A stretch of DNA of 41,303 nucleotides from Candidatus Margulisiibacteriota bacterium (lineage in GTDB: Bacteria > Margulisbacteria > Riflemargulisbacteria > GWF2-35-9), in NCBI GenBank assembly GCA_028715625.1, contig JAQURL010000018.1, positions 1 through 41,303 of the forward strand, given 5' to 3'. Positions 1 through 6,794 of the stretch are shown piece after piece. The notes below the pieces were generated by a model that saw only the letters and a program-made list of their open reading frames with translations, searched no databases and was not told the origin of the DNA. Both the position numbers and the translations under genes were made by a program. The first letter of the stretch is position 1, and each line of letters opens with the position of its first letter.

Positions 1-190
1 CCTTAATTTTGGGGCTTATTTGAATATTTTGTTTAACAACATTCAAAATCTCCGGAGATTTTGCTTTAAACATGATTGAGAGATCGATCATACTGGTACG
101 TTTTATCTTTTGATAAACCTCTATCTGCACGCAGCCGCTCAGAAAAAAAATTGTTAATACGGCTGTTATCAAAAAAATAATCTTTTTCAT
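1..190 (-). CDS. Lipoprotein, C-terminus beyond window edge
   Basis: Reading the minus strand from the ATG at 190-188 gives an open frame to the window edge, about 63 codons. It begins with a basic N-terminus (MKKIIF), a hydrophobic stretch and the lipobox LSGC with the modifiable Cys at residue 20, so it is a predicted lipid-anchored, exported protein. The visible mature part (VQIEVYQKIKRTS...) matches nothing I recognise. A consensus promoter lies directly upstream and leaves essentially no 5' leader. The protein is cut by the window start, so its length and family cannot be judged. Confidence 0.75.
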   Translation of the reverse strand, partial: MKKIIFLITAVLTIFFLSGCVQIEVYQKIKRTSMIDLSIMFKAKSPEILNVVKQNIQISPKIK

Positions 191-199
191 TACCGCTAC

Positions 200-228
200 A
201 TTATAGTAACATAGATTTGAGAATGCAA
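200..228 (-). promoter_or_regulatory. Promoter of the lipoprotein gene
   Basis: On the minus strand TTGCAT (228-223) is followed by a 17-nt spacer and a perfect TATAAT (205-200). Only nine bases separate the -10 box from the ATG at 190, so transcription should start at or next to the start codon. Confidence 0.75.
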
Positions 229-317
229 ATTACTATTGCGCGCTTAGCTATTTTTCAAAATAGATGAGATAGTGAGTCGAATAATTTGCAATAATATGGT
301 TACTTAAACATTTGAGA

Positions 318-323
318 TATAAT
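318..323 (+). promoter_or_regulatory. -10 box of the glutaredoxin gene
   Basis: TATAAT ends eight bases before the ATG at 332, predicting a leaderless transcript. No convincing -35 is visible at normal spacing. Confidence 0.55.
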
Positions 324-331
324 AAGTACAA

Positions 332-595
332 ATGGAAATTTACAATGAAACTGTTATCATATATACAACCGACTTCTGCCCATACTGCAACAGAGCAAAA
401 AATCTGCTCAAAGCTAAAAAAGTTAATTTCAGAGAAATAAACATAACCGGAGATTACAAAAAACTTGAACAGCTGGAACAGGAAACCGGATTCTCGACAA
501 CACCTCAAATATGGATCGGTTCAAGGTTTATCGGCGGCTGTGACGATCTTTATCAGTTAGAGATCGAAAAAAAACTGGATGAATTGCTGCAATGA
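332..595 (+). CDS. grxC: Glutaredoxin
   Basis: This is a cytoplasmic thiol-disulfide oxidoreductase of 87 aa, the normal size for a glutaredoxin. The dithiol active site is CPYC (Cys16 and Cys19) after a first beta strand. The cis-proline segment FSTTPQIWIG and the glutathione-binding-like GGCDDLY are in place. It should reduce protein or small-molecule disulfides; whether glutathione or the nearby thioredoxin reductase (28444-29361) recycles it cannot be told. The start at 332 fits both the family alignment and a TATAAT box eight bases upstream. It converges on the small gene at 602-928. Confidence 0.92.
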   Translation: MEIYNETVIIYTTDFCPYCNRAKNLLKAKKVNFREINITGDYKKLEQLEQETGFSTTPQIWIGSRFIGGCDDLYQLEIEKKLDELLQ

Positions 596-601
596 ATCAT
601 T

Positions 602-928
602 TTAAACAATAGAAGAATCATCCTGCTCATTGCCGAATAAAGAAGAATCTTCCGAAAATAACTTTTTTGCAATAATCTGAGCCATCAGTTTCTCAGATGT
701 TTGTTTATCAGTCTTTTTTATATTATCAGAAACAGCGCTAGCAGTTGTATCTGAAACAAGCTGAGCCTGCTCTGCTTGAGCAGACAATGTCACTTTGTCA
801 TCAGTTAATACTGCCTTTGTGTCAGTTTTGTCGGAAAGATTCGCGATATCAACAGTGCCGTCATCATTATTATCAGTTGACGATGCACCAAAAACCGAAG
901 AAGAAGAAACTCCAGAAATTCCACCCAT
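602..928 (-). CDS. Small Ser/Asp-rich protein with an EF-hand-like loop
   Basis: A 108-aa hydrophilic protein with a perfect AAAGGAGGT ribosome site seven bases before ATG 928, so it is very likely expressed. The Gly/Ser-rich start is followed by DNNDDGTVDIANL (from about residue 19), which has the D-x-N-x-D-G-x-V-D spacing of a calcium-binding EF-hand or dockerin loop. Further on, DKVTLSAQAEQAQ resembles the central motif of FlgM-type anti-sigma factors, but only loosely. There is no signal peptide or membrane segment. A 6-bp inverted repeat (AAATAG/CTATTT, 943-959) lies just upstream of the ribosome site. Function is unknown. Confidence 0.7.
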   Translation of the reverse strand: MGGISGVSSSSVFGASSTDNNDDGTVDIANLSDKTDTKAVLTDDKVTLSAQAEQAQLVSDTTASAVSDNIKKTDKQTSEKLMAQIIAKKLFSEDSSLFGNEQDDSSIV

Positions 929-975
929 AAATACCTCCTTTGAAATAGCTATACTATTTTAACAATTGCTAGTTA

Positions 976-994
976 AAAAAGTTCCACTCTTTTT
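976..994 (-). terminator. Possible weak terminator after the SDR gene
   Basis: On the minus strand AAAAAG, a 7-nt loop and CTTTTT form an A/U-only hairpin with its own U-run. It overlaps the SDR stop codon. The stem is weak. Confidence 0.3.
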
Positions 995-1745
995 ACCAGC
1001 GGTTCATATTCTGAAAACGCTTGTCCAGTTCTTCTCTTGATATTTTTTTTATGTCAGCTGTAAAACCAAAACCTATCTCCTGGACATTATTTTTCAGATC
1101 ATTCATGACAGAAACCACAAATTCTTTGGGCCCCACTCCGAAAAACGGAGTTTTGCGCCTCTTTCGACCCTCAGCATTCAAATCTGTGTCCAGTCCAGGA
1201 GGGACAATTTCATAAACCTCTATACCTACTTTTTGCAGCTGATGACGCAGAGACATAGAAAAAGCATGCAAACCGGCTTTTGTAGCACTGTATACAGGCA
1301 TTCTGGCCGCCGGTATAAATCCCAGGCCGGAGGACACATTGATAATGACAGCATTCTTTTTACCGGACATATATGGGACAAACATGGCCGACAACATTAT
1401 CGGTGCTTCCAGATTTATCTTAAGCTCATCTTCTCCTCTGATTATATCATCTGCCCCCTTGGTAATATCAATATCGCGCTGTATACCGGCATTATTAACA
1501 AGCACATTCAGTTCCGGAAATTTCGTGGTTGCCCAATTGACAAGCTCCTGTCTTTCTTCCTGTATGGACACATCGCAGACTTTAATGAATAATTCGGGAT
1601 GATGGCTTTGAGCTTCCTGTAATTTACGCTCGCGCCTTCCGCAGATAATTACTTTATTACCGGACACAAGAAAAGCTTCGGCCAAAGCATATCCAATACC
1701 GGACGCTCCGCCGGTTATTAATATAGTATTGTTTGATACGTTCAT
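993..1745 (-). CDS. Short-chain dehydrogenase/reductase, DltE-like
   Basis: A 250-aa classical SDR, a cytoplasmic NAD(P)-dependent oxidoreductase. The Rossmann glycine motif TGGASGIG sits at residues 11-18, NNAG follows in the fourth strand, and the catalytic Ser and YSATK tetrad residues are in place. Overall it resembles the DltE/COG3967 group of SDRs, whose substrate is not established. A ribosome site AGGAGG lies nine bases before ATG 1745, and a TATAAT box is at 1773-1778 on the minus strand, so this gene has a real leader. There is no operon partner with an obvious pathway. Confidence 0.88.
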   Translation of the reverse strand: MNVSNNTILITGGASGIGYALAEAFLVSGNKVIICGRRERKLQEAQSHHPELFIKVCDVSIQEERQELVNWATTKFPELNVLVNNAGIQRDIDITKGADDIIRGEDELKINLEAPIMLSAMFVPYMSGKKNAVIINVSSGLGFIPAARMPVYSATKAGLHAFSMSLRHQLQKVGIEVYEIVPPGLDTDLNAEGRKRRKTPFFGVGPKEFVVSVMNDLKNNVQEIGFGFTADIKKISREELDKRFQNMNRW

Positions 1746-1756
1746 ACAACGATCCT

Positions 1757-1802
1757 CCTTAGCAGATGGCTTATTATATCATATTTTCATTCAGCGCTAA
1801 GG
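1757..1802 (-). promoter_or_regulatory. SDR promoter framed by an inverted repeat
   Basis: A minus-strand TATAAT (1778-1773) is flanked by the perfect 7-bp arms CCTTAGC (1757-1763) and GCTAAGG (1796-1802). Because the distal arm lies upstream of the predicted transcript start, the pair is better read as a possible operator than as an RNA hairpin. Confidence 0.4.
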
Positions 1803-1869
1803 ATCACCTGGTTTTCTTTTTATTTCTCTAATGTTAATATTTATATACAAAGTCTTAATCGCCTCTATC

Positions 1870-1935
1870 CTGTCGCTTCACGACATTCTCTCTCCACTTA
1901 TGGAGAGGGTTCTGTCCTAAGAACTTGGTGAGGAG
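1870..1935. repeat. REP-like palindromic intergenic element
   Basis: The element contains TGTCG/CGACA, then CTCTCCA-ctta-TGGAGAG (1890-1907), then GTTC/GAAC and GGTGAGG. The order of a CTCTCC palindrome followed by a GGTGAGG tail resembles the dispersed REP-type elements of many bacterial genomes. Only one copy is in this window. Confidence 0.45.
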
Positions 1936-1955
1936 CATTAACAAAGGAGCTAAAT

Positions 1956-3233
1956 ATGCAGAAATTTTTTAATAATCTGAGGACAGAAATAATTGCCGGT
2001 ACCACTACTTTTTTAACCATGGCTTATATTATCTTTGTAAACCCGCAAATACTGGGTGTGACCGGTATGGATAAAAGTGCCCTCATTGCCGTCACCTGCA
2101 TAGCCTCAGCTATTGGCAGCATATTGGTTGGAATATTTGCCCGCAGTCCGATTGCCATGGCCCCGGGCATGGGTTTAAACGCTTTCTTTGCTTACTCTCT
2201 GGTGCTTGGCCACAAGATCAGCTGGGAAACCGCGCTGGGAATTGTTTTTTTGTCTGGTTTACTATTTTTTGTTTTGACCCTGCTGGGATTAAGAAAAAAG
2301 ATCGTGGAGGCCATTCCCCAATCTCTGCTATTTGCCATATCTGTAGGCATAGGCCTGTTTATTGCTCTTATCGGTTTGGTGAACATGGGCCTGGTGGTGA
2401 AGAACGAAGCCACACTTATCGGTCTGGGCAAATTTACTCCCACAGTCTTTATAGGGCTGGCCGGATTAATACTCATGATAGTTATGGAAATTTTCAGAAT
2501 ACAGGGTGCTTTACTTCTAGGGATATTTTTCTCAACAATAATCGCGCTTTTAAGCGACTTCGTATCTTTACCGGGACAAATTGTTTCCACCAATATAAAT
2601 ATCCTGCCGATTGCGCTCAAACTTGATATCATCGGGGCATTTAAATGGAGCTTTATGGGTGCTGTTTTCAGCCTGATGTTCATGGACATGTTTGACAGTG
2701 TTGGCACCCTGGTTGCCTGTCTGCAGAAAGTGGAAGGACAGCAAAAAAAGAAAAAAGAAGAACATTACAAAAACCTTAATACTTTACTGGGTATTGACGC
2801 TTTGGCTACTATGCTGGGAGCTGTTCTCGGCACATCCACAACGACCGCCTATATAGAGTCCGGCGCAGGTATAGAAGCCGGCGGCAGAAAGGGTACCACA
2901 GCCATTGTGACCGGTATATTGTTCCTGCTGGGCCTGATCTTTATTCCGCTGATCGGCATCGTTCCGGCATATGCTACAGCCCCAGCCCTGATAATGGTCG
3001 GGCTTTACATGCTTAAAGATATTGTCAAAATAGACTTTAATAATCTGGAAGAAGCTTTTCCGGCTTTTATTATAATTATTATGATTGCCCTGAGCTACAG
3101 CATCAGCGCCGGAATGGCCCTGGGCTTCATTTCCTTTACTCTGATTAAAATACTGCAGTTAAAGTTTGGAGAAATAAAACTTACGATGTGGGTAATAACG
3201 CTCCTGAGTATCTTTTTTCTGGTAATGCAATAA
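1956..3233 (+). CDS. NCS2-family guanine/hypoxanthine permease, AzgA type
   Basis: A 425-aa polytopic inner-membrane protein of the AzgA/PbuG branch of purine:H+ symporters. The N-terminal LRTEIIAGTTTFLTMAYIIF and the MAPGMGLNAFFAY motif (about residues 67-80) are family hallmarks, and the substrate-site stretch GTSTTTAYIESGAGIEAGGR is intact. About 12-14 membrane segments and full length indicate a functional importer of guanine, hypoxanthine or adenine. AAAGGAG lies eight bases before ATG 1956. It is monocistronic, with a REP-like element before it and a hairpin plus T-run after it. No purine riboswitch is visible in the leader. Confidence 0.93.
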   Translation: MQKFFNNLRTEIIAGTTTFLTMAYIIFVNPQILGVTGMDKSALIAVTCIASAIGSILVGIFARSPIAMAPGMGLNAFFAYSLVLGHKISWETALGIVFLSGLLFFVLTLLGLRKKIVEAIPQSLLFAISVGIGLFIALIGLVNMGLVVKNEATLIGLGKFTPTVFIGLAGLILMIVMEIFRIQGALLLGIFFSTIIALLSDFVSLPGQIVSTNINILPIALKLDIIGAFKWSFMGAVFSLMFMDMFDSVGTLVACLQKVEGQQKKKKEEHYKNLNTLLGIDALATMLGAVLGTSTTTAYIESGAGIEAGGRKGTTAIVTGILFLLGLIFIPLIGIVPAYATAPALIMVGLYMLKDIVKIDFNNLEEAFPAFIIIIMIALSYSISAGMALGFISFTLIKILQLKFGEIKLTMWVITLLSIFFLVMQ

Positions 3234-3255
3234 TAATTAAATAAACATTAAAGCA

Positions 3256-3296
3256 GTCATACTTCGTCACGCTCAGTATGACCGTATATTTTTTGT
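3256..3296 (+). terminator. Palindromic element acting as terminator after the permease
   Basis: GTCATACT (3256-3263) and AGTATGAC (3275-3282) form a perfect 8-bp stem with an 11-nt loop, followed by TATATTTTTT. The loop sequence (TCGTCACGCTC) is typical of dispersed intergenic palindromes, so this may be a REP copy recruited as terminator. Confidence 0.6.
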
Positions 3297-3335
3297 TTAT
3301 CCTATGATTTTATGGGATTTTCACAATTCCTTCTC

Positions 3336-3355
3336 GATAAATAATTGGATTTATC
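3336..3355 (+). promoter_or_regulatory. Hairpin abutting a start codon
   Basis: GATAAAT (3336-3342), a 6-nt loop and ATTTATC (3349-3355) form a perfect 7-bp stem ending three bases before ATG 3359. No Shine-Dalgarno sequence is visible there. Confidence 0.4.
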
Positions 3356-3358
3356 AAA

Positions 3359-5770
3359 ATGATCAAAAAAAAGCTTATTTCCTGGAAGCTGGACCTGGCT
3401 TCAATTCAATATATCGCTGACAGTTTCGAAACTGTTGTTCCGGATATCTATTTTATAGTCCGCGAGAATGCCGGTTTATTAAATGGCAAACTGCCGATTT
3501 TAATCAGCCTGCCTGAGATTAAGGCCTTTTCGACTAAGTTCAATATCAGACCAGAGCTAACCGCACTAGCATCGGTATTATTGCTTCTTGTCGACTACTT
3601 TACAGAAAAAGAAGAACTGCTGTTGCCAAATATTAAAAAGACGGAAAAAGTTCTGTTCAACTTGAATCCCAGCGAGGAAGCCCTTATTACTTATGTTTCA
3701 CAAAAACTGGTGAACAGCGGTAATAACTATATAATTAATTATCCCAAAACAATAAAAAAAAGAATTGCAACTAACCCTGAAACTATACGTCTGGAACAAG
3801 TTTTATATGTTAATTCTGTTAATTATTTTGCTGAAGTACTGGATATTGCGCAAAGAATTGCTGAATATGAATATTCCAAAGATCCAAAAATGATAAAAGC
3901 GGAAATAAATAAACTGCAAGTCTCTATAATAAAAAACATGTTAGACACTGTAATCAAATATTCACAAAGATGCAGTCTGGACGAATCAATTTATATGAAT
4001 ATCTGTTTCGCCTCTGAGTTAATCAGGTTCCCCGAACTCTCAGAGCATGCCGAAAGAATAATTGACAATATGCTGAAGGAAGCCTCTGCCTTTATAAAGG
4101 ATTATGCGAAAATAGAGGACACAGAAAGAAAAAGAGAAATAATCCGATATCTGGATAAAGTAATGAACGCGCTGGCTGATTCGTTAAAAGAAATGGCTTT
4201 CTCCGGAAATTTACATGAAAAAATCAACAAACTTGTTAATAATTCTGAACTCTACCCGATTATAATTAACGGTCAAAGCGCCAATAATAACGGTGAACAG
4301 TTTGACGGTACCATACTTGAAAAAACAAGCGAAAAATTGGCCTGCCTCTGCAAAGACCCTATGCAAGAAAAAGAAGTGATGCACCGTCGCATGAAGTTTC
4401 TCATCAACGTAATACCCGGATTTGTGGAAACCGACCTTAATAAAGCTCTTGATTATCTGAAGGAATTTTTCAGGTTGCAGCAAAAATATAACTTAAATGA
4501 CACTTTCAATTTTATGGATATGCTGCGTCTGATTGAAAAACAACTGAACAATGAAAAAATTGTCGCTCTTGTAAAAAGCGAAATAGAGACGCGTTACCCG
4601 GAAAAAGAAAAGTGTTATATAAAACTAGCGGAAAGGCTTAAAAACCTTGGGAAATTCGATATCAGCGCTAATATTTTATTAGAAAATGTAAATAAAATCA
4701 GCGGCACAGGTTATTTTGTGCTGGATAACTTGCTGAGACATTACTATGAACAACTTCTTACACCAGCCAATAAAAATTTGAAAGCTGATCAATTTGGAGC
4801 TATATCGGCTCTGGTTATTAAATTGGAAACCTATCTGGACATGGAGGTAGAAGACGGAGATTATTCAATTTATTGTTGCAGTCTGACTCAACTCGGAGAT
4901 TTCTTTTATGATCAGGGAATGCCGGAAAGAGCACAATCATATTATAACCGGGCGCTGAAATATCTTGATAAATTTAAACCTGAAGAAAAATTAGAAAACT
5001 ATGGTCCTATTCTCAGAAAATCCGGACTGGATTTTATTTTAACCCATGAAAAACTGCTGGAAAAAGTCTGGGAAGAAATTCAACAAAGATATCAAAAAAT
5101 CAAAAATGATAAATGTGATCAGGGTTTCTGGAAACTTGTACTGGATGAATCAAAAGCCATGAATATCTGCTTCCCTTTGATACGTGAATTCGGAATAATC
5201 GGAGATTATAAAAAAGTAGACGAAGTAATTGCCTGGGGAGCAACCAAGATTAAAAGAGCAACCAGTTTCAAACAGGAATGCTACCGGGAACTGCTGAGAG
5301 CTGTTGTACAGCGAGGGGATTATGAACTGATACCTGATTTATTTAATAAAATTTCACATAATATGGGTTTTGAACACTCTACATTCCTCATGGAACTGTT
5401 TGAGCATAAAAATTGCGCCGAAGCTTTCCTGGCCATAGAAAAGGTAACCGGCAAAAGTCATAGAGAATATATAGAAGAAGTATATGATGACCATTGGATA
5501 ACATTTATTCTGGCCCGCCTTTTATTCGACAAAACCGCTCCCCTGGGTATTATTAAAGATTTGATATTAAATCTGACCTTACCAAGAATTGATATCTATA
5601 ATTTCCCACATCTGCTGGACATTATTAAAATGCATCACAAGCGCTTTGATAACAAATTCATGCTCGATCTCTGTGAAAAAGCTTCACAGCAAAAAAAGCT
5701 GGCAGAAGATTATGTGATACAAAAAATAATTTTGCAGGAATTAAGGGAATTATCCGAAAATATCAAATGA
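3359..5770 (+). CDS. Unknown 803-aa alpha-helical repeat protein
   Basis: A large soluble protein without signal peptide or membrane segment, rich in Lys, Glu, Leu and Ile and predicted almost wholly helical. One recognisable TPR-like hairpin lies around residues 500-540 (LGDFFYDQGMPERAQSYYN). The rest looks like a degenerate alpha-solenoid with no catalytic motif. The start ATG has no ribosome site and follows a 7-bp hairpin by three bases. It stands alone, between the permease terminator and a gap that holds two micro-ORFs on the other strand. A scaffold role is all that the fold suggests; I do not recognise the family. Confidence 0.8.
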   Translation: MIKKKLISWKLDLASIQYIADSFETVVPDIYFIVRENAGLLNGKLPILISLPEIKAFSTKFNIRPELTALASVLLLLVDYFTEKEELLLPNIKKTEKVLFNLNPSEEALITYVSQKLVNSGNNYIINYPKTIKKRIATNPETIRLEQVLYVNSVNYFAEVLDIAQRIAEYEYSKDPKMIKAEINKLQVSIIKNMLDTVIKYSQRCSLDESIYMNICFASELIRFPELSEHAERIIDNMLKEASAFIKDYAKIEDTERKREIIRYLDKVMNALADSLKEMAFSGNLHEKINKLVNNSELYPIIINGQSANNNGEQFDGTILEKTSEKLACLCKDPMQEKEVMHRRMKFLINVIPGFVETDLNKALDYLKEFFRLQQKYNLNDTFNFMDMLRLIEKQLNNEKIVALVKSEIETRYPEKEKCYIKLAERLKNLGKFDISANILLENVNKISGTGYFVLDNLLRHYYEQLLTPANKNLKADQFGAISALVIKLETYLDMEVEDGDYSIYCCSLTQLGDFFYDQGMPERAQSYYNRALKYLDKFKPEEKLENYGPILRKSGLDFILTHEKLLEKVWEEIQQRYQKIKNDKCDQGFWKLVLDESKAMNICFPLIREFGIIGDYKKVDEVIAWGATKIKRATSFKQECYRELLRAVVQRGDYELIPDLFNKISHNMGFEHSTFLMELFEHKNCAEAFLAIEKVTGKSHREYIEEVYDDHWITFILARLLFDKTAPLGIIKDLILNLTLPRIDIYNFPHLLDIIKMHHKRFDNKFMLDLCEKASQQKKLAEDYVIQKIILQELRELSENIK

Positions 5771-5812
5771 ATTAATTTTCACCTGAAAATCAGGATTTCA
5801 GAAAGCCCCGAG

Positions 5813-5845
5813 GTAGTCAACTCTGGCTACAGCGAAATATTTTTT
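5813..5845 (+). terminator. Possible terminator hairpin after the 803-aa gene
   Basis: GTAGTCA (5813-5819), loop ACTC and TGGCTAC (5824-5830) pair over seven positions with one G-T. A T-run follows at 5840-5845 after an A-rich spacer. A second small stem CCTGA/TCAGG is at 5783-5795. Confidence 0.35.
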
Positions 5846-5979
5846 ACAGTAGATAAAACTACAATCGATTGCAATCTACTTATCTCTTCCTGATATATTT
5901 CATCGGCCATCCGGGCAAGGTCAAACGTATACATCAGCACAGATTCATTAGCAAATAAGTAAATTATTATCAATTTCAT
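5827..5979 (-). CDS. Possible 50-aa protein, unknown
   Basis: An ATG at 5979-5977 opens a 50-codon frame (starting MKLIIIYLFANES) that ends at TAG 5829-5827. It begins nine bases after the stop of the zinc-ribbon micro-ORF on the same strand, with GAGAG before the ATG. The two could form a tiny operon. The N-terminal half is hydrophobic and the C-terminal half amphipathic. It matches no family I know and could be chance, since the only support is the frame, the spacing and the position in an otherwise empty gap. Confidence 0.3.
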   Translation of the reverse strand: MKLIIIYLFANESVLMYTFDLARMADEIYQEEISRLQSIVVLSTVKNISL

Positions 5980-5988
5980 TTCGCTCTC

Positions 5989-6087
5989 TCATTTCATCTG
6001 ACGATTACAGCACATTTCCGCTTTCGAGGACTGACGCCCGCAACTTTTACATGTATAAACTTCCTTTTTCTTCATTGCTGTTTTCAT
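5989..6087 (-). CDS. 32-aa zinc-ribbon micro-protein, desulforedoxin-like
   Basis: A 32-codon ORF from ATG 6087-6085, preceded by AAAGGGTGGTG. After a Lys-rich start it carries YTCKSCGR and then MCCNRQMK, giving CxxC followed by CC-x-x-x-M. This is the cysteine pattern of desulforedoxin and the N-terminal desulfoferrodoxin domain (CxxCG...CCGxxM), with the gap between the pairs shortened to about ten residues. It probably binds one zinc or iron, perhaps as a dimer. The 155 bases from here to the nitroreductase hold nothing else I can support. Confidence 0.55.
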   Translation of the reverse strand: MKTAMKKKEVYTCKSCGRQSSKAEMCCNRQMK

Positions 6088-6242
6088 TGCATCACCACCC
6101 TTTTTAATTTTTCATCTCTACTGTAATGCTTTTCATAACACTTAAAAAATCGGTTAATTCTACAAATATCTGACTTTTTACCCTGAGGAAATAAATCCGT
6201 AAATTCAGGAAAACTGTTGTTTTATCCGATTCATTGTTAATG

Positions 6243-6248
6243 TATAAT
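6243..6248 (+). promoter_or_regulatory. -10 box that fixes the nitroreductase start
   Basis: TATAAT lies inside the longer possible reading frame and ends six bases before an in-frame GTG at 6255, so the upstream TTG and ATG codons (6234, 6240) would not be transcribed. Confidence 0.6.
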
Positions 6249-6254
6249 AAATTT

Positions 6255-6749
6255 GTGATCATTAAAGAAATTATTAAAAGACGAAGCAACCGGGAATACC
6301 TTCCTGACGAGATTGAGGAAGATGTTATTAATGAAATAATTAAATCCGCTCAATTCGCTCCTACCGGTATGAATAACCGTTCTGTAGAATTTATGGTTAT
6401 TCGTAATTACCAGACCAAAGAAAATATATTCAAGCTAATCGGCCAGGAATTTATCAAACAGGCACCGGCGCTTATCATTCCGGTTATTGATACAGGCTCT
6501 TCTGTTACACCCATACAGGACCTGTCTATAGCGTCCTCTTTTATTTTGTTGCAGGCGACAGCTTTGGAACTGGGAAGTGTCTGGAAAAATGTGCGCATTG
6601 AAAACCGCGATGATCTGAAAAAATTACTGGGAATACCCGATTCCTATGAAGTAATCAATGTAATCCCTATCGGTTATGTTCCAAAAACATTAGCTGTACA
6701 TCAGGATAGCGAATACTCAGAAGAAAAAATTCATTGGGATAACTGGTAA
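6255..6749 (+). CDS. Nitroreductase-family flavoprotein
   Basis: A 164-aa protein of the NADH oxidase/nitroreductase (FMN) superfamily. The N-terminal RRSNREY and the AQFAPTGMNNRSVEFMVI segment form the FMN-phosphate and dimer-face region. The middle part (SSFILLQATALELGSVW) matches the FMN-contact helix, and the C-terminus (VINVIPIGYVPK) the usual I/V-GYP strand. It probably reduces quinones or nitro compounds with NAD(P)H in the cytoplasm. I chose GTG 6255 because the -10 box lies between it and the earlier in-frame codons, and the product then begins right at the first family helix. Confidence 0.85.
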   Translation: MIIKEIIKRRSNREYLPDEIEEDVINEIIKSAQFAPTGMNNRSVEFMVIRNYQTKENIFKLIGQEFIKQAPALIIPVIDTGSSVTPIQDLSIASSFILLQATALELGSVWKNVRIENRDDLKKLLGIPDSYEVINVIPIGYVPKTLAVHQDSEYSEEKIHWDNW

Positions 6750-6794
6750 AATCGGATCTTCAGGTATGGATCATCTTCGCCAATCGAAATTTGA

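Noticed and set aside
1800-1955. Purine riboswitch before the purine permease
   Set aside because: No three-helix purine aptamer core is visible; the palindromes there look like a REP element.
6104-6289. Minus-strand 61-codon frame beginning MLRLLIISLM
   Set aside because: It runs through the nitroreductase promoter and start, has no ribosome site, and its hydrophobic composition follows from AT-rich DNA.
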